This document shows positions 48,447 through 59,220 of a stretch of DNA of 64,000 bases, piece by piece (position 1 is the first letter of the stretch; every line of letters begins with the position of its first letter). The stretch is taken from positions 124,001 through 188,000 of the forward strand of contig JAITRW010000040.1 of assembly GCA_031288175.1 (NCBI GenBank). The letters run 5' to 3'. The notes beneath the pieces were generated by a model. It saw nothing but the letters and a program-made list of their open reading frames with translations, was not told the DNA's origin and ran no database searches. This DNA is from Tannerellaceae bacterium (GTDB lineage: Bacteria; Bacteroidota; Bacteroidia; Bacteroidales; Tannerellaceae). The translations under genes were made by a program, and so were the position numbers.

Positions 48447-49489
48447 AAAAGATTATTGGGGGATGTATCCTACTTATGCTCCTTCCCATAGTTGCCGTAA
48501 GTCAAGAAAAGCGCTTGCAAGGAATGTGGTATAATATGGAGAACCTGTTCGGGGAGGGAGAATTGACGGAGATGAAGTGGACGCCAAAGAAGTATGCTAA
48601 GAAATTACAGAAGATGGGTCAACTACTTCTGATGATAAACGAATGGCAAGAGACAGGGTTAATAGGGTTGTGTGAAATAGGTGGAGCGAATGTCATGGAA
48701 GATCTGCTACATGAAATTTCCCTCAAAGAGAAAGGATACAGGTATAGCATGACGGAAGGAGCGGACGTCCGCGGAATTCAGGTGGCTTTACTGTATAAAG
48801 TTCCCATGTTCACGAAAATGGGTGAAGCTTCGTACCGGATTGATATGGAAGATAAACGCCCGACGCGAGATATCCTGCATGTATGGGGACAAGTGTGTAC
48901 GGGAGATACGCTGGATGTACTGCTGTGCCACTTCCCTTCGCGCTCGGGCGAGGCAAGGGAAGTGGAATGGAGACAGCACCGGGCAGGCCGTCGGTTACGC
49001 GAGGTATGCGATTCGCTGCAAGCTATCCGGGGTGAAAAGAACAAGGTGCTGGTGATGGGTGATTTTAATGAGGGAAAGGAGTTGCATGTGCTACGAAATG
49101 AAGTCGGGGCTACGTCCTGGAAAAAGGATGTTGCCCCGACAGATAAAGGGAAACTGTATGAACTGCCTTATTCAGGGGGCAGCTATAAGTATAGGGGAGT
49201 ATGGAGTACCTTTGATAAGATACTGGTCAACGGGGGATTGTTGGACAGCGGAGGTAGCGTGTACCTGAAAGCGGAGAGCGTGAAGCGTATGGACGAAGAA
49301 TTTCTGCTGAAGAAGGATAAGACGTGGGGAGGTGTCCGTCCGTGGCGCACGCATTACGGGTATCGTTATGAGGGAGGTTTCAGCGACCATCTTCCGTTGT
49401 TGTTTGAACTTCAGCTTAATTGTTCTCCGGACGAAGCCGACGAACGACAGCGCCGGCCTGCCACATTTCGCTTTCCCGAAGGGCTTTGA
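48443..49489 (+). CDS. Secreted endonuclease/exonuclease/phosphatase-family protein
   Basis: Signal peptide; WYNMENLFG, GLCEIGG, LLCHFPSRSG, VLVMGDFNE, GFSDHLPLLFEL motifs; ATGA overlap with upstream gene. Confidence 0.9.
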   Translation: MKKIIGGCILLMLLPIVAVSQEKRLQGMWYNMENLFGEGELTEMKWTPKKYAKKLQKMGQLLLMINEWQETGLIGLCEIGGANVMEDLLHEISLKEKGYRYSMTEGADVRGIQVALLYKVPMFTKMGEASYRIDMEDKRPTRDILHVWGQVCTGDTLDVLLCHFPSRSGEAREVEWRQHRAGRRLREVCDSLQAIRGEKNKVLVMGDFNEGKELHVLRNEVGATSWKKDVAPTDKGKLYELPYSGGSYKYRGVWSTFDKILVNGGLLDSGGSVYLKAESVKRMDEEFLLKKDKTWGGVRPWRTHYGYRYEGGFSDHLPLLFELQLNCSPDEADERQRRPATFRFPEGL

Positions 49490-50462
49490 GTTCGACTTCG
49501 AGCTTTTCGCGGTAATCGGGTTGGCTATTGGAATCAATGGAGCGTTGCGCCTCGTTACCGGAGGCTACTTCTTTATAAAGGCGTTGGAAAACGGGTTTGA
49601 CGGCATCGTGGAAAGGTCCCATCCAGTCTAATGCGCCACGCTGTGCGGTGGTGGAGCAGTTGGCGTACATCCAGTCCATACCGTTTTCGGCGAAAAGGGG
49701 CATGAGGGACTGGGTAAGTTCTTCTACCGTTTCGTTGAAGGCTTCGGAAGGGTCGTGCCCGTTTTCGCGGAGTGTTTCATACTGTGCCAGGAGAAGTCCC
49801 TGTATAGCGCCCATGAGAGTGCCGCGTTCACCGGTGAGGTCGGAGTAGACTTCTTTCTTAAATGTGGTTTCGAAGAGGTATCCGGAACCGACGCCTATAC
49901 CGAGTGCAACGACCCTGTCAAAGGCTCGTCCGGTGTCATCCTGATGAATGGCATAGCTGGAGTTAAGACCCCTTCCTTGCAGAAACATACGGCGGAGGGA
50001 GGTGCCGGAGCCTTTAGGAGCGACAAGGATCACGTCAATACCGGCTGGGGGAATGATATGTGTACGTTCACTGTATGTGATGGCGAAACCGTGAGAGAAG
50101 TAAAGCGCTTTACCGGCAGTGAGGTGTGGCTTGAGGCGTGGCCATACTTCGATTTGAGCGGCATCGGAGAGGAGATACTGAATGATGGAGGCTCGTGCGG
50201 CGGCTTCTTCGATGTCGAAGAGTGTCTGTCCGGGCACCCATCCGTCGGCGACGGCTTTGTCCCAGGTCTTGCCGCCTTTGCGCTGTCCGACGATGACGTT
50301 GAAACCGTTGTCACGAAGGTTCAGGCTTTGTCCCGGTCCCTGTACGCCGTAGCCGATAACGGCTATGGTTTCGTTCTTCAATACCTCCCTTGCTTTTTGA
50401 AGGGGGAACTCTTCGCGGGTGACGACTTTTTCGGTCACTCCGCCAAAACACATCTCTGCCAT
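49416..50462 (-). CDS. ilvC: Ketol-acid reductoisomerase
   Basis: IAVIGYGVQGPGQSLNLRDNG; VILVAPKGSGTSLR; SDLTGERGTLMGAIQG. Confidence 0.96.
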   Translation of the reverse strand: MAEMCFGGVTEKVVTREEFPLQKAREVLKNETIAVIGYGVQGPGQSLNLRDNGFNVIVGQRKGGKTWDKAVADGWVPGQTLFDIEEAAARASIIQYLLSDAAQIEVWPRLKPHLTAGKALYFSHGFAITYSERTHIIPPAGIDVILVAPKGSGTSLRRMFLQGRGLNSSYAIHQDDTGRAFDRVVALGIGVGSGYLFETTFKKEVYSDLTGERGTLMGAIQGLLLAQYETLRENGHDPSEAFNETVEELTQSLMPLFAENGMDWMYANCSTTAQRGALDWMGPFHDAVKPVFQRLYKEVASGNEAQRSIDSNSQPDYREKLEVELKALRESEMWQAGAVVRRLRPENN

Positions 50463-50491
50463 GGTGAATTACTTTTAGTTTATAATAAGAT

Positions 50492-51031
50492 TTAATTTTT
50501 CGTGAAGTCTTGTTGCAACTTGGCAAGCATGTCGCTGAGGCGTTCTATCTTGCTTTTTGTAATGGCTATCCTTCCCGACCGGATGAATTGCAGGACGCCG
50601 ATGCGGGCGGAGAGTTCCTCGAAGAGGGCTTGCGTCTCATCATAGTGTCCGTTCTTTTCAAGCACCACACAGTCGGCATTGATGAAAAGGACGCGTGCAT
50701 CGTACTTGCGGATAAGGCTCTCCACGCCATCCATAGCTACGAAAAGGGGAGCGGAGAGCTTGTAGAGGGCTATCTCCTGATGCACAAGATCTTCGTCCGT
50801 ATTGTAATAAGCCTTGAGGATATCCACGCGCTTATCAATCTGCTTAACGACTTTCTTGACAGTCTCTTCGGTGGTAAAAGTGGTGATAGTGAACTTGTGG
50901 ATACCGGTAATAGCAGACGGCGAAACGGAGAGGGTCTCAATGTTGAGCTGCCGACGGGTGAAGATGACGGTAATCTGGTTGAGCACTCCGACAATGTTTT
51001 CGGAGAAGATGATGACGGTGTAAAGTTTCAT
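50492..51031 (-). CDS. ilvH: Acetolactate synthase small (regulatory) subunit
   Basis: ACT domain MKLYTVIIFSENIVGVLNQITVIFTRRQLNIETLSVSPS; between ilvB and ilvC. Confidence 0.93.
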   Translation of the reverse strand: MKLYTVIIFSENIVGVLNQITVIFTRRQLNIETLSVSPSAITGIHKFTITTFTTEETVKKVVKQIDKRVDILKAYYNTDEDLVHQEIALYKLSAPLFVAMDGVESLIRKYDARVLFINADCVVLEKNGHYDETQALFEELSARIGVLQFIRSGRIAITKSKIERLSDMLAKLQQDFTKN

Positions 51032-51039
51032 ACTATTTA

Positions 51040-52737
51040 TTATCCTAACAAGATGTTGGTGATGCAGGAACCGGCAGGTACCATAGGATAAACCATGCCG
51101 CAGGGTTCAACCTGTACGGCGAGCAGGAAAGGCCCGTCGTGCCGGATCATGGCTTCCACTGCTTCGGGCAGTTCTTCGCGACGGCTGACAGTACGTGTAG
51201 CGATACCATAAGCGGCGGCGATAGCGGCAAAGTCAGGATTAACCATTACGGTGGCGGAGTAGCGGCTATGGAAGAACAGTTCCTGCCATTGGCGTACCAT
51301 GCCAAGGTAATCGTTGTTGAGGACAATGATTTTGACATTGAGCTGTTCCTGTAGAATGGTACCCAGCTCCTGCATAGTCATTTGAAAGCCGCCGTCGCCG
51401 GTGAAGCAGCAGACCGTACGGTGGGGAGCCCCGAACTTGGCGCCTATGGCAGCGGGCAGTCCGAAACCCATCGTACCCAGTCCTCCGGAAGTGACGACAC
51501 TACGGCTACGGTTATACCGGGAATAACGAAGCGCCATCATTTGGTTTTGGCCAACGTCGGTCACAACGACGGCATCGTGTCCGGTGGCTTCGGAAACAAG
51601 CCGTACTACTTCGCCCATCTTGATAGGCCCTTTATCGGGATGAGTTTCGGGACGAATAACCTTATTTTCTTCTTCCTCTTCATCGGAAACGAAAGCGGCG
51701 AGCCATTCGTCGTGCGTAGCAGGGCGGAGAAGAGGAAGCAGGGCGGAGAGAGCTTGCCGGGCGTCTCCACAGATGGGCACCATGACGGGCACGTTCTTAC
51801 CGATCTCACTCGTGTCAATGTCAATATGTATCACACGCGCCTGGGGGGCGTAAGTCTTGAGGTCGCCGGTGACACGATCGTCGAAACGCATCCCAACGGC
51901 AATGAGGACGTCGCAATTGTTCGTCTTACGGTTAGGCCCCACATTACCGTGCATCCCCAACATACCCTTGTTCAAGGGATGGTTACTTGGGAGGGCGGAA
52001 AGTCCAAGCACGGTGAAAGCAACGGGCAGTCCGGCTTTCTCCACGAAAGTTTGAAGCTCGGCCTCGGCATGACTGAGTATGATTCCCTGCCCGACCAAGA
52101 CGAGGGGGCGAACGGCAGCGTTAATAAGATCGGCAGCAACCTGTACTTGTGTAAGGTCAAGGGGGGGGGCGGGTTGGTAGCTACGGATGTGTGTGACCTT
52201 GGTATAGCTATAGTCGACAGTACCGACTTGCGCATCTTTGGAAAGGTCAATGACGACAGGGCCAGGGCGTCCCGTAGAGGCAATATGGAAAGCGCGGGAA
52301 ATGGCGTATGCGATCTCTTCGGGTTTGCGTACCTGATAAGCCCATTTGGTAATAGGTTGAGTGATACCGATAACGTCTACCTCCTGAAAAGCATCACTAC
52401 CAAGGAGGGAGGAGGGTACTTGTCCGGTAATGACGACAAGTGGAGTACTGTCCATCAGAGCATCGGCAATACCGGTGATAGTGTTCGTTGCCCCCGGCCC
52501 TGAGGTGACGATGGCGACACCCACCTTACCGGAAACACGTGCATAGCCTTGTGCAGCATGCACAGCGCCCTGTTCGTGGCGAACGAGGACGTGTTTAAGT
52601 CTATCCGTATAATCGTAAAGGCTATCGTAAATGGGTATGGCTTGTCCACCGGGATATCCGAAAACGGTGTCAACGCCTTCTTCCAGCAAAGTGAGGAGTA
52701 AAGCTTCCGATCCTGCGATATGTGTTTTTTCTTTCAT
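51040..52737 (-). CDS. ilvB: Acetolactate synthase large subunit
   Basis: VDTVFGYPGGQAIPIYDSLYD; TSGPGATNTITGIADA; TPP-binding GDGGFQMTMQEL…NNDYLGMVRQWQ; start refined to MKEKTHIAG. Confidence 0.96.
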   Translation of the reverse strand: MKEKTHIAGSEALLLTLLEEGVDTVFGYPGGQAIPIYDSLYDYTDRLKHVLVRHEQGAVHAAQGYARVSGKVGVAIVTSGPGATNTITGIADALMDSTPLVVITGQVPSSLLGSDAFQEVDVIGITQPITKWAYQVRKPEEIAYAISRAFHIASTGRPGPVVIDLSKDAQVGTVDYSYTKVTHIRSYQPAPPLDLTQVQVAADLINAAVRPLVLVGQGIILSHAEAELQTFVEKAGLPVAFTVLGLSALPSNHPLNKGMLGMHGNVGPNRKTNNCDVLIAVGMRFDDRVTGDLKTYAPQARVIHIDIDTSEIGKNVPVMVPICGDARQALSALLPLLRPATHDEWLAAFVSDEEEEENKVIRPETHPDKGPIKMGEVVRLVSEATGHDAVVVTDVGQNQMMALRYSRYNRSRSVVTSGGLGTMGFGLPAAIGAKFGAPHRTVCCFTGDGGFQMTMQELGTILQEQLNVKIIVLNNDYLGMVRQWQELFFHSRYSATVMVNPDFAAIAAAYGIATRTVSRREELPEAVEAMIRHDGPFLLAVQVEPCGMVYPMVPAGSCITNILLG

Positions 52738-52756
52738 AATAAATGCTCTTATTGAT

Positions 52757-54571
52757 TCAGAGGGAGCGGATAGCTCCCTGGTCGGCCGAGGAGACGAGTG
52801 CTGCGTAAGCACGTAATGAACGGGGAACGTTACGCCGACGTACGGGAGGAGTAAAGGCGTCTTTACCACGAGCCTCTTCTTCACGTCGGCGTGCGGAAAG
52901 GGTATCGGCGGAAAGAGCGACATTGATCGTACGTGCGGGTATATCAATTTCAATGATGTCTCCGTCGCGGACAAGTGCGATAGCGCCGCCGGCAGCAGCT
53001 TCGGGAGAGACATGTCCAATAGAGAGACCGGAAGTTCCTCCACTGAAACGACCATCGGTAATGAGGGCGCACTGCTTGTCTAAATGACGGCTTTTGATAT
53101 AAGAAGTGGGGTACAGCATCTCCTGCATACCCGGTCCTCCTTTCGGCCCTTCGTAAGTGATAACGACTACATCGCCTGCCTGTACGGAATGATTGAGTAT
53201 ACCTTCACAAGCTGCTTCCTGCGAATCAAAGACTTTGGCGGGACCGGAAAAACGGAAAATACTTTCGTCAACACCGGCGGTCTTGACAACGCATCCCGTT
53301 TCGGCAATATTACCATAGAGGATAGCCAGTCCCCCGTCATTAGAATATGCGTGAGCGAGATCGCGAATACAACCGGCTGCACGGTCTCTATCAAGCGTTT
53401 CGTAGTAAGTCTCTTGGGAACCGAGAGAAATATTGAAACGACGCGCCGGAGCGGCCGCGTAAACAGAAGTGGAAGGAAGAACCTCAGGATCGTATGTAAC
53501 GATGGCTTCGGCAAGGGTCATTCCGTCTACACGCTGCATGGCACCGTCCACTAATCCGCCCTTATGGAGTTCGCCAAGTATGGTAAGGATACCTCCGGCA
53601 CGATTGACATCTTGCACGTGATAGTTACAACTCGGCGCAACTTTGCAGAGCACAGGAGTCCGGCGGGAGAGGGTATCAATGTCCTTCATCGTAAAATCAA
53701 CTTCTGCCTCATGCGCTACGGCAAGCAGGTGGAGCACCGTATTGGTGGAACCGCCCATGGCAATGTCAAGCGTCATGGCATTGAGAAACGCCTGCCGCGA
53801 AGCGATATTACGGGGAAGTACGGAATTGTCGCCGTCGCGGTAATATTTGTATGCGTTATTGACGATAAGTCGGGCGGCACGCAAGAAAAGGTCTGTACGG
53901 TGCACATGCGTAGCAGGTATAGTACCGTTACCGGGGAGGGAGAGACCGATCGCTTCGGTAAGGCAGTTCATGGAATTGGCGGTAAACATACCTGAACAAC
54001 ATCCACAACCGGGGCAGGCAGCGCGTTCAATCATGGCGACTGTATCATCACTCACCGTTTCATCAGCTGCCTCTATCATCACATCAATCAAATCCAAGTA
54101 GCGGCCATCTGCCTCTCCGGCCTCCATGGGGCCACCCGATACGAAAACGGCAGGAATATTTAAACGCATAGCGGCCATCAACATGCCGGGAGTTATCTTA
54201 TCACAGTTACTGATGCAGATCATTGCATCGGCTTTATGCGCATTGATCATGTATTCGACACTGTCGGCAATGACGTCACGCGAGGGCAGGGAGTATAGCA
54301 TACCGTCATGTCCCATGGCGATACCGTCATCAATGGCGATGGTATTAAATTCGGCGGCAAAACATCCGAGGCGTTCGATTTCGGCTTTAACCTGTTGCCC
54401 GATAGCGTGCAAGTGAACGTGTCCGGGCACAAATTGCGTGAATGAGTTCACTATGGCTATGACAGGTTTCCCGAAATGTTCTTCTTTCATTCCATTAGCC
54501 CGCCACAGGGCACGCGCCCCTGCCATTCTTCTACCCTCTGTACTGAGAGCACTACGTAACTGCTTCTTCAT
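52757..54571 (-). CDS. ilvD: Dihydroxy-acid dehydratase
   Basis: [55 protein letters not shown]. Confidence 0.97.
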   Translation of the reverse strand: MKKQLRSALSTEGRRMAGARALWRANGMKEEHFGKPVIAIVNSFTQFVPGHVHLHAIGQQVKAEIERLGCFAAEFNTIAIDDGIAMGHDGMLYSLPSRDVIADSVEYMINAHKADAMICISNCDKITPGMLMAAMRLNIPAVFVSGGPMEAGEADGRYLDLIDVMIEAADETVSDDTVAMIERAACPGCGCCSGMFTANSMNCLTEAIGLSLPGNGTIPATHVHRTDLFLRAARLIVNNAYKYYRDGDNSVLPRNIASRQAFLNAMTLDIAMGGSTNTVLHLLAVAHEAEVDFTMKDIDTLSRRTPVLCKVAPSCNYHVQDVNRAGGILTILGELHKGGLVDGAMQRVDGMTLAEAIVTYDPEVLPSTSVYAAAPARRFNISLGSQETYYETLDRDRAAGCIRDLAHAYSNDGGLAILYGNIAETGCVVKTAGVDESIFRFSGPAKVFDSQEAACEGILNHSVQAGDVVVITYEGPKGGPGMQEMLYPTSYIKSRHLDKQCALITDGRFSGGTSGLSIGHVSPEAAAGGAIALVRDGDIIEIDIPARTINVALSADTLSARRREEEARGKDAFTPPVRRRNVPRSLRAYAALVSSADQGAIRSL

Positions 54572-54590
54572 TTCTTTCGCTTTTTACCAC

Positions 54591-54620
54591 AAAAAGGCCT
54601 TTCCCCAAGGAGAAAGGCCT
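54591..54620 (-). terminator. Attenuator terminator upstream of ilvD
   Basis: Minus strand AGGCCTTTC-8 nt-GAAAGGCCT followed by TTTT; 9-bp perfect stem, about 20 nt before the ilvD start codon. Confidence 0.85.
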
Positions 54621-54666
54621 CTACACTGTTTGTTATAACCCTTACTGTGTCTACACGCCCTTCTCC
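54609..54666 (-). promoter_or_regulatory. Candidate antiterminator pairing of the ilv attenuator
   Basis: Minus strand GGAGAAGGGC (54657-54666) can pair with GCCTTTCTCC (54609-54618), the latter overlapping the terminator 5' arm; 10 bp with one G-U. Confidence 0.75.
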
Positions 54667-54667
54667 T

Positions 54668-54730
54668 TCACTCGCCGACGACCGGCAAGCTCACCACCAG
54701 AAGAAAAACATGTAGAGCACGATTCCACAT
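54668..54730 (-). CDS. ilv leader peptide MWNRALHVFLLVVSLPVVGE
   Basis: 20-codon ORF between a TAnnTTTG promoter box and the attenuator terminator; 4 Leu and 5 Val codons; stop just upstream of the antiterminator segment. Confidence 0.8.
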   Translation of the reverse strand: MWNRALHVFLLVVSLPVVGE

Positions 54731-54749
54731 AACCTTGCGTATTTCGCCG

Positions 54750-54778
54750 CAAAAGTACAAAAGAATTTATAACCACAA
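54750..54778 (-). promoter_or_regulatory. Promoter of the ilv operon: -33 TTG (54776-54778), -7 TACTTTTG (54750-54757)
   Basis: Bacteroidetes-type spacing (18 nt between elements) upstream of the leader peptide. Confidence 0.6.
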
Positions 54779-54825
54779 GGGTTTTCCAAAAAACCTATCT
54801 TTACGCCGTTTTTTTCGATAATAAC

Positions 54826-56778
54826 ATGGTGAAGATAAATTTTCCGGATGGTTCCGTTAGGGAGTATGCCGAAGGTACAACACCCTTGCAAATAGCTGAG
54901 GGCATTAGCCAGCGTCTGGCACAAGAGGTATTGGTCGCTGAAGTGGATGGAGAGAGCTGGGATCTGAATCGCCCGATAGAAAAAAATGCGTCCATTAAAT
55001 TATATAAATGGGATGACGAGGCAGGGAAACATACCTATTGGCACACGAGTGCGCATCTGTTGGCAGAAGCCTTGCAGGAGCTGTACCCGAAGATAAAGTT
55101 CGGCATAGGTCCTGCCATTGAGAACGGTTTCTACTATGATGTAGATCCTGGTGAAGGGGCAACGATAAAAGATGGTGATTTTCAGGCCATTGAGGCGAAA
55201 ATGATGGAATTGATTGCCCGGAAAGAATCTGTCTGCCGAAAAGAAGTAAGTAAACAAGACGCACTGCAAGCTTTTTCCGAGAGAGGGGAAGTGTATAAAG
55301 TAGAATTGATCGGTGAGCTGGAAGACGGGACGATTACTACCTACACACAAGGCTCCTTTACCGATCTCTGTCGCGGGCCTCACCTTCCCGACACTTCTTA
55401 TATTAAGGCAGTCAAGATTCTTAGCGTAGCAGGAGCCTATTGGCGCGGCGATGAAAAACGTAAACAGTTAGTTCGTTTGTACGCTATCAGTTTCCCAAAG
55501 AAAAAGTTACTTGACGAATACCTTGCCCTCCTTGAGGAAGCACGCAAACGCGATCACCGTAAGGTAGGTAAAGATTTGGAGCTTTTCGGGTTCTCCCAAT
55601 CCGTGGGAGCAGGTTTGCCTTTATGGTTGCCGCGTGGTACACAATTGCGTTTACGTTTGGAGGATTTTCTTAAACGCATACAAAAGAAATACGGATACCA
55701 ACAGGTGATGACCCCTCACATCGGGGGGAAACTGCTGTACGTCACCTCCGGGCACTATGAGAAGTACGGTAAAGATTCTTTCCAACCTATCCATACTCCC
55801 CAAGAAGGTGAGGAATTTTTATTGAAACCGATGAATTGTCCGCATCATTGTGAAATATATAAGCTCGCCCCCCGCTCTTATCGCGATTTGCCGATACGCT
55901 TTGCCGAATTCGGTACGGTCTACCGCTACGAGCAAAGTGGAGAATTACATGGATTGACACGCGTACGGGGGTTTACGCAAGACGATGCGCATCTGTTTTG
56001 CCGTCCCGACCAGCTCAAAGAAGAGTTTTTAAAAGTGATGGACATTATCTTCATTATCTTCAAAGCTCTTGATTTCGACAATTTTGAGGCACAGATCTCT
56101 CTCCGTGATCCTGACAATAAGCAGAAATACATCGGCTCGGATGAGAATTGGGAGAAAGCGGAAAGCGCTATTATCGAAGCCTGCCGTGAAAAAGGATTGA
56201 AAGCGCATATCGAACTGGGAGAGGCTGCTTTCTATGGCCCAAAGTTAGATTTTATGGTCAAGGATGCCATCGGACGACGCTGGCAGTTAGGGACCATTCA
56301 GGTTGACTACAACCTGCCGGAGCGTTTCGATCTCGAATACACGGGAGAAGACAGCAAAAAACATCGTCCCGTCATGATACATCGTGCACCTTTCGGTTCA
56401 ATGGAGCGTTTTGTCGCCGTACTCATTGAACATACGGGAGGCAAGTTTCCTCTTTGGTTGACGCCCGATCAAGTCGTCGTCCTGCCCATCAGCGATAAAT
56501 TCAACGATTATGCCCATCGTGTGGCGGAGCAGCTGGAAGAGCACGACATACGTGTATTCGTAGACGGGCGGAGCGAGAAGATTGGACGAAAGATACGCGA
56601 CAATGAGTTGAAAAAAATTCCCTACATGCTCATTGCCGGTGAAAAAGAAGCCGCTTCCGGTGAAATTGCCGTGAGAAAACAAGGAGAAGGCGACAAAGGT
56701 TCAATGAAAGTTTCTACCTTTGCCGCACTTTTGAATAAGGAGGTAGGCGAAATGATGAATAGCTGGAAGCGTAATTAG
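54826..56778 (+). CDS. thrS: Threonyl-tRNA synthetase
   Basis: TGS domain; [69 protein letters not shown]. Confidence 0.97.
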   Translation: MVKINFPDGSVREYAEGTTPLQIAEGISQRLAQEVLVAEVDGESWDLNRPIEKNASIKLYKWDDEAGKHTYWHTSAHLLAEALQELYPKIKFGIGPAIENGFYYDVDPGEGATIKDGDFQAIEAKMMELIARKESVCRKEVSKQDALQAFSERGEVYKVELIGELEDGTITTYTQGSFTDLCRGPHLPDTSYIKAVKILSVAGAYWRGDEKRKQLVRLYAISFPKKKLLDEYLALLEEARKRDHRKVGKDLELFGFSQSVGAGLPLWLPRGTQLRLRLEDFLKRIQKKYGYQQVMTPHIGGKLLYVTSGHYEKYGKDSFQPIHTPQEGEEFLLKPMNCPHHCEIYKLAPRSYRDLPIRFAEFGTVYRYEQSGELHGLTRVRGFTQDDAHLFCRPDQLKEEFLKVMDIIFIIFKALDFDNFEAQISLRDPDNKQKYIGSDENWEKAESAIIEACREKGLKAHIELGEAAFYGPKLDFMVKDAIGRRWQLGTIQVDYNLPERFDLEYTGEDSKKHRPVMIHRAPFGSMERFVAVLIEHTGGKFPLWLTPDQVVVLPISDKFNDYAHRVAEQLEEHDIRVFVDGRSEKIGRKIRDNELKKIPYMLIAGEKEAASGEIAVRKQGEGDKGSMKVSTFAALLNKEVGEMMNSWKRN

Positions 56779-56819
56779 AAATTAAGTAATAGCTACACGC
56801 ACAAGGGAAATTGGGTCGA

Positions 56820-57437
56820 ATGAGGAAGGAGGGTCTGAAAGAACAGTATCGGATTAATGGGTACATACATGTTCCCGAAGTTCGTTTGGTAGGAGAAAAC
56901 GTTGAGCAAGGGGTGTATCCTCTCCCTTTAGCTCAAAAGTTGGCAGAGGAGAAAGGTTTGGACCTTGTTGAAATATCGCCAAAAGCTGACCCTCCTGTTT
57001 GCCGTATCATTGACTATAAAAAGTTCCTTTACCAGCAAAGGAAAAAACAGAAAGAGCAGAAGTCGAAAGCCGTAAAGGTTGTGGTGAAAGAGATACGTTT
57101 CGGTCCTCAGACCGATGACCACGATTACAATTTCAAACTCAAGCATGCCCGTAGTTTCCTTGAAGAAGGAGCAAAGGTGAAAGCTTACGTTTTTTTTCGC
57201 GGTCGTTCCATCTTGTTCAAAGAACAAGGGGAAGTGCTTTTGTTACGTTTTGCCAACGATTTAGAAGATTGCGGAAAAGTAGAACAATTACCTCTATTGG
57301 AAGGAAAGCGTATGATCATCATGATATCGCCTAAGAAGGGTAGTGGATCCGTCCAATCTACTGCGAAGTCTACTGCCGGTAAAGCAGTGCCTCCAGTAAT
57401 TGCCGGAACGAGACATGCGGAAAAGCCAGAGGAATGA
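56820..57437 (+). CDS. infC: Translation initiation factor IF-3
   Basis: [53 protein letters not shown]; start refined to [14 protein letters not shown]. Confidence 0.96.
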   Translation: MRKEGLKEQYRINGYIHVPEVRLVGENVEQGVYPLPLAQKLAEEKGLDLVEISPKADPPVCRIIDYKKFLYQQRKKQKEQKSKAVKVVVKEIRFGPQTDDHDYNFKLKHARSFLEEGAKVKAYVFFRGRSILFKEQGEVLLLRFANDLEDCGKVEQLPLLEGKRMIIMISPKKGSGSVQSTAKSTAGKAVPPVIAGTRHAEKPEE

Positions 57438-57488
57438 ACGTTATGGTATCCATTCTTTACAAACCATTAATAACCAACGAATAAGCAA

Positions 57489-57686
57489 ATGCCTAAGATG
57501 AAGACTAATTCCGGTGCCAAAAAAAGATTCGCTCTTACCGGAACAGGAAAGATCAAGAGAAAGCATGCGTTCAAAAGTCATATCTTGACTAAGAAGGCTA
57601 CGAAACAAAAACGTAATTTGACGCATCCCGGATTGGTTCACCATGCAGACCTTGACGGTGTCAAGAGGTTACTCGGTCTCAAATAA
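57489..57686 (+). CDS. rpmI: 50S ribosomal protein L35
   Basis: [44 protein letters not shown]. Confidence 0.97.
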   Translation: MPKMKTNSGAKKRFALTGTGKIKRKHAFKSHILTKKATKQKRNLTHPGLVHHADLDGVKRLLGLK

Positions 57687-57710
57687 TTACAACCTAAACC
57701 ATTCAGTATC

Positions 57711-58055
57711 ATGCCCAGATCAGTTAATCACGTTGCTTCGAGAGCAAAAAGAAAGAGAATACTAAAACTTACCAGGGGTTATTATGGTGCACGCCGGAAC
57801 GTATGGACGGTGGCCAAAAACACATGGGAAAAAGGGTTGCTGTACGCTTATCGTGATCGCCGGAACAAAAAGCGTGCTTTTCGTGCCTTATGGATACAAC
57901 GTATCAATGCGGCAGCACGCCTCGAAGGGTTCTCCTATTCCCGGCTTATGGGAGCCTTGCATAATAAGGGTGTGGAAATAAACCGCAAAGTATTGGCAGA
58001 CCTCGCCATGAACCATCCTGTCGCCTTCAAGGCTATCGTGGAAAAAGTGAAGTGA
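57711..58055 (+). CDS. rplT: 50S ribosomal protein L20
   Basis: [37 protein letters not shown]. Confidence 0.98.
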   Translation: MPRSVNHVASRAKRKRILKLTRGYYGARRNVWTVAKNTWEKGLLYAYRDRRNKKRAFRALWIQRINAAARLEGFSYSRLMGALHNKGVEINRKVLADLAMNHPVAFKAIVEKVK

Positions 58056-58059
58056 ACGC

Positions 58060-59220
58060 TTGGAGGTAGCAGCCTTAGTATCCGGCGGCGTAGACAGTTC
58101 TGTAGCTGTCCACCTGCTTAAGGAGGCAGGGTATGAACCGGTTATCTTCTACATCCATATCGGAATGGAAGGGATGTCGGACGGAGGATGTCCCTCTGAA
58201 GAAGACGTCGAAATCAGTTCATACATAGCTCGTCGTTATGGATGTCGTTTTGAAACTGTTTCCCTTCACAAAGAATATTGGGAAAAAGTGGTCGGCTACA
58301 CGATTGATGCCGTCTGTAAGGGATTAACACCCAATCCTGATGTTCTCTGTAACCGTTACATTAAGTTTGGATGTTTTAATGAGCGATGGGGAAAGGACTT
58401 TGCGTATATTGCAACAGGACACTATGCTACCACGACAATTTATGATAGTCTTACCTGGCTCTCTACCGCCAAAGATCCTGTTAAAGATCAGACAGATTTT
58501 CTTGCTCAAATCACCCTTCCCCAACTCAGTAAATTGTTGTTTCCCGTCGGTAATTTGCTTAAAAGCGAGGTACGTGCATTAGCCACCTCTCACAAGTTAC
58601 CAAGCGCACAGCGACCGGATAGCCAGGGAATCTGCTTCCTCGGCAAGATAAACTACAATCAATTTATCGAACGATACTTAGGTACAAAGCAAGGTGACAT
58701 CGTTGAGAAAGAAACAGGGAAGCGTCTCGGAAAGCACAATGGCTATTGGTTTCATACTATCGGACAACGCAAAGGGTTAGGTCTAAGTGGAGGGCCGTGG
58801 TTCGTCGTACAAAAAGATGTATCTAATAATATTCTTTACGTTTCCAACGGGTATGATCTGGATGCACAGTATAATAATACTTTCTTACTGCAAAATTTTC
58901 ATTTTATCACCGCTAATCCTTGGATAGATATGACTTTCCCTCTCTACATTACTTTCAAAATACGTCATACTCCAGATTTTACAATAGGGCGGCTTTCCCG
59001 TCAAGGCGATTATTATCGCATTGATTCCGCTGAACGTTTACAGGGTATCGCCCCTGGACAATATGGTGTTGTCTATGACAGTAGCTGTCGCCTTTGTATC
59101 GGGAGTGGTATGATCGTCCCCACCACAGAGAAAGAGCGTACTTTTGAAGGTATGAAGACTGAAAAATATGAGAACAAGAAAAAGAGCTTTTTGGCAAATC
59201 CTTTGCCGATGGATTTATAA
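58060..59220 (+). CDS. mnmA: tRNA-specific 2-thiouridylase MnmA
   Basis: ALVSGGVDSSVAVHLLKEAG; CNRYIKFG; ATGHYATT; DSQGICFLGKI; TTG start. Confidence 0.95.
   Translation: MEVAALVSGGVDSSVAVHLLKEAGYEPVIFYIHIGMEGMSDGGCPSEEDVEISSYIARRYGCRFETVSLHKEYWEKVVGYTIDAVCKGLTPNPDVLCNRYIKFGCFNERWGKDFAYIATGHYATTTIYDSLTWLSTAKDPVKDQTDFLAQITLPQLSKLLFPVGNLLKSEVRALATSHKLPSAQRPDSQGICFLGKINYNQFIERYLGTKQGDIVEKETGKRLGKHNGYWFHTIGQRKGLGLSGGPWFVVQKDVSNNILYVSNGYDLDAQYNNTFLLQNFHFITANPWIDMTFPLYITFKIRHTPDFTIGRLSRQGDYYRIDSAERLQGIAPGQYGVVYDSSCRLCIGSGMIVPTTEKERTFEGMKTEKYENKKKSFLANPLPMDL

Noticed and set aside
54691-54924. 77-aa minus-strand ORF upstream of ilvD ([14 protein letters not shown]…)
   Set aside because: Mostly antisense to the thrS 5' end and in a different frame from the Leu/Val leader; not protein-like.
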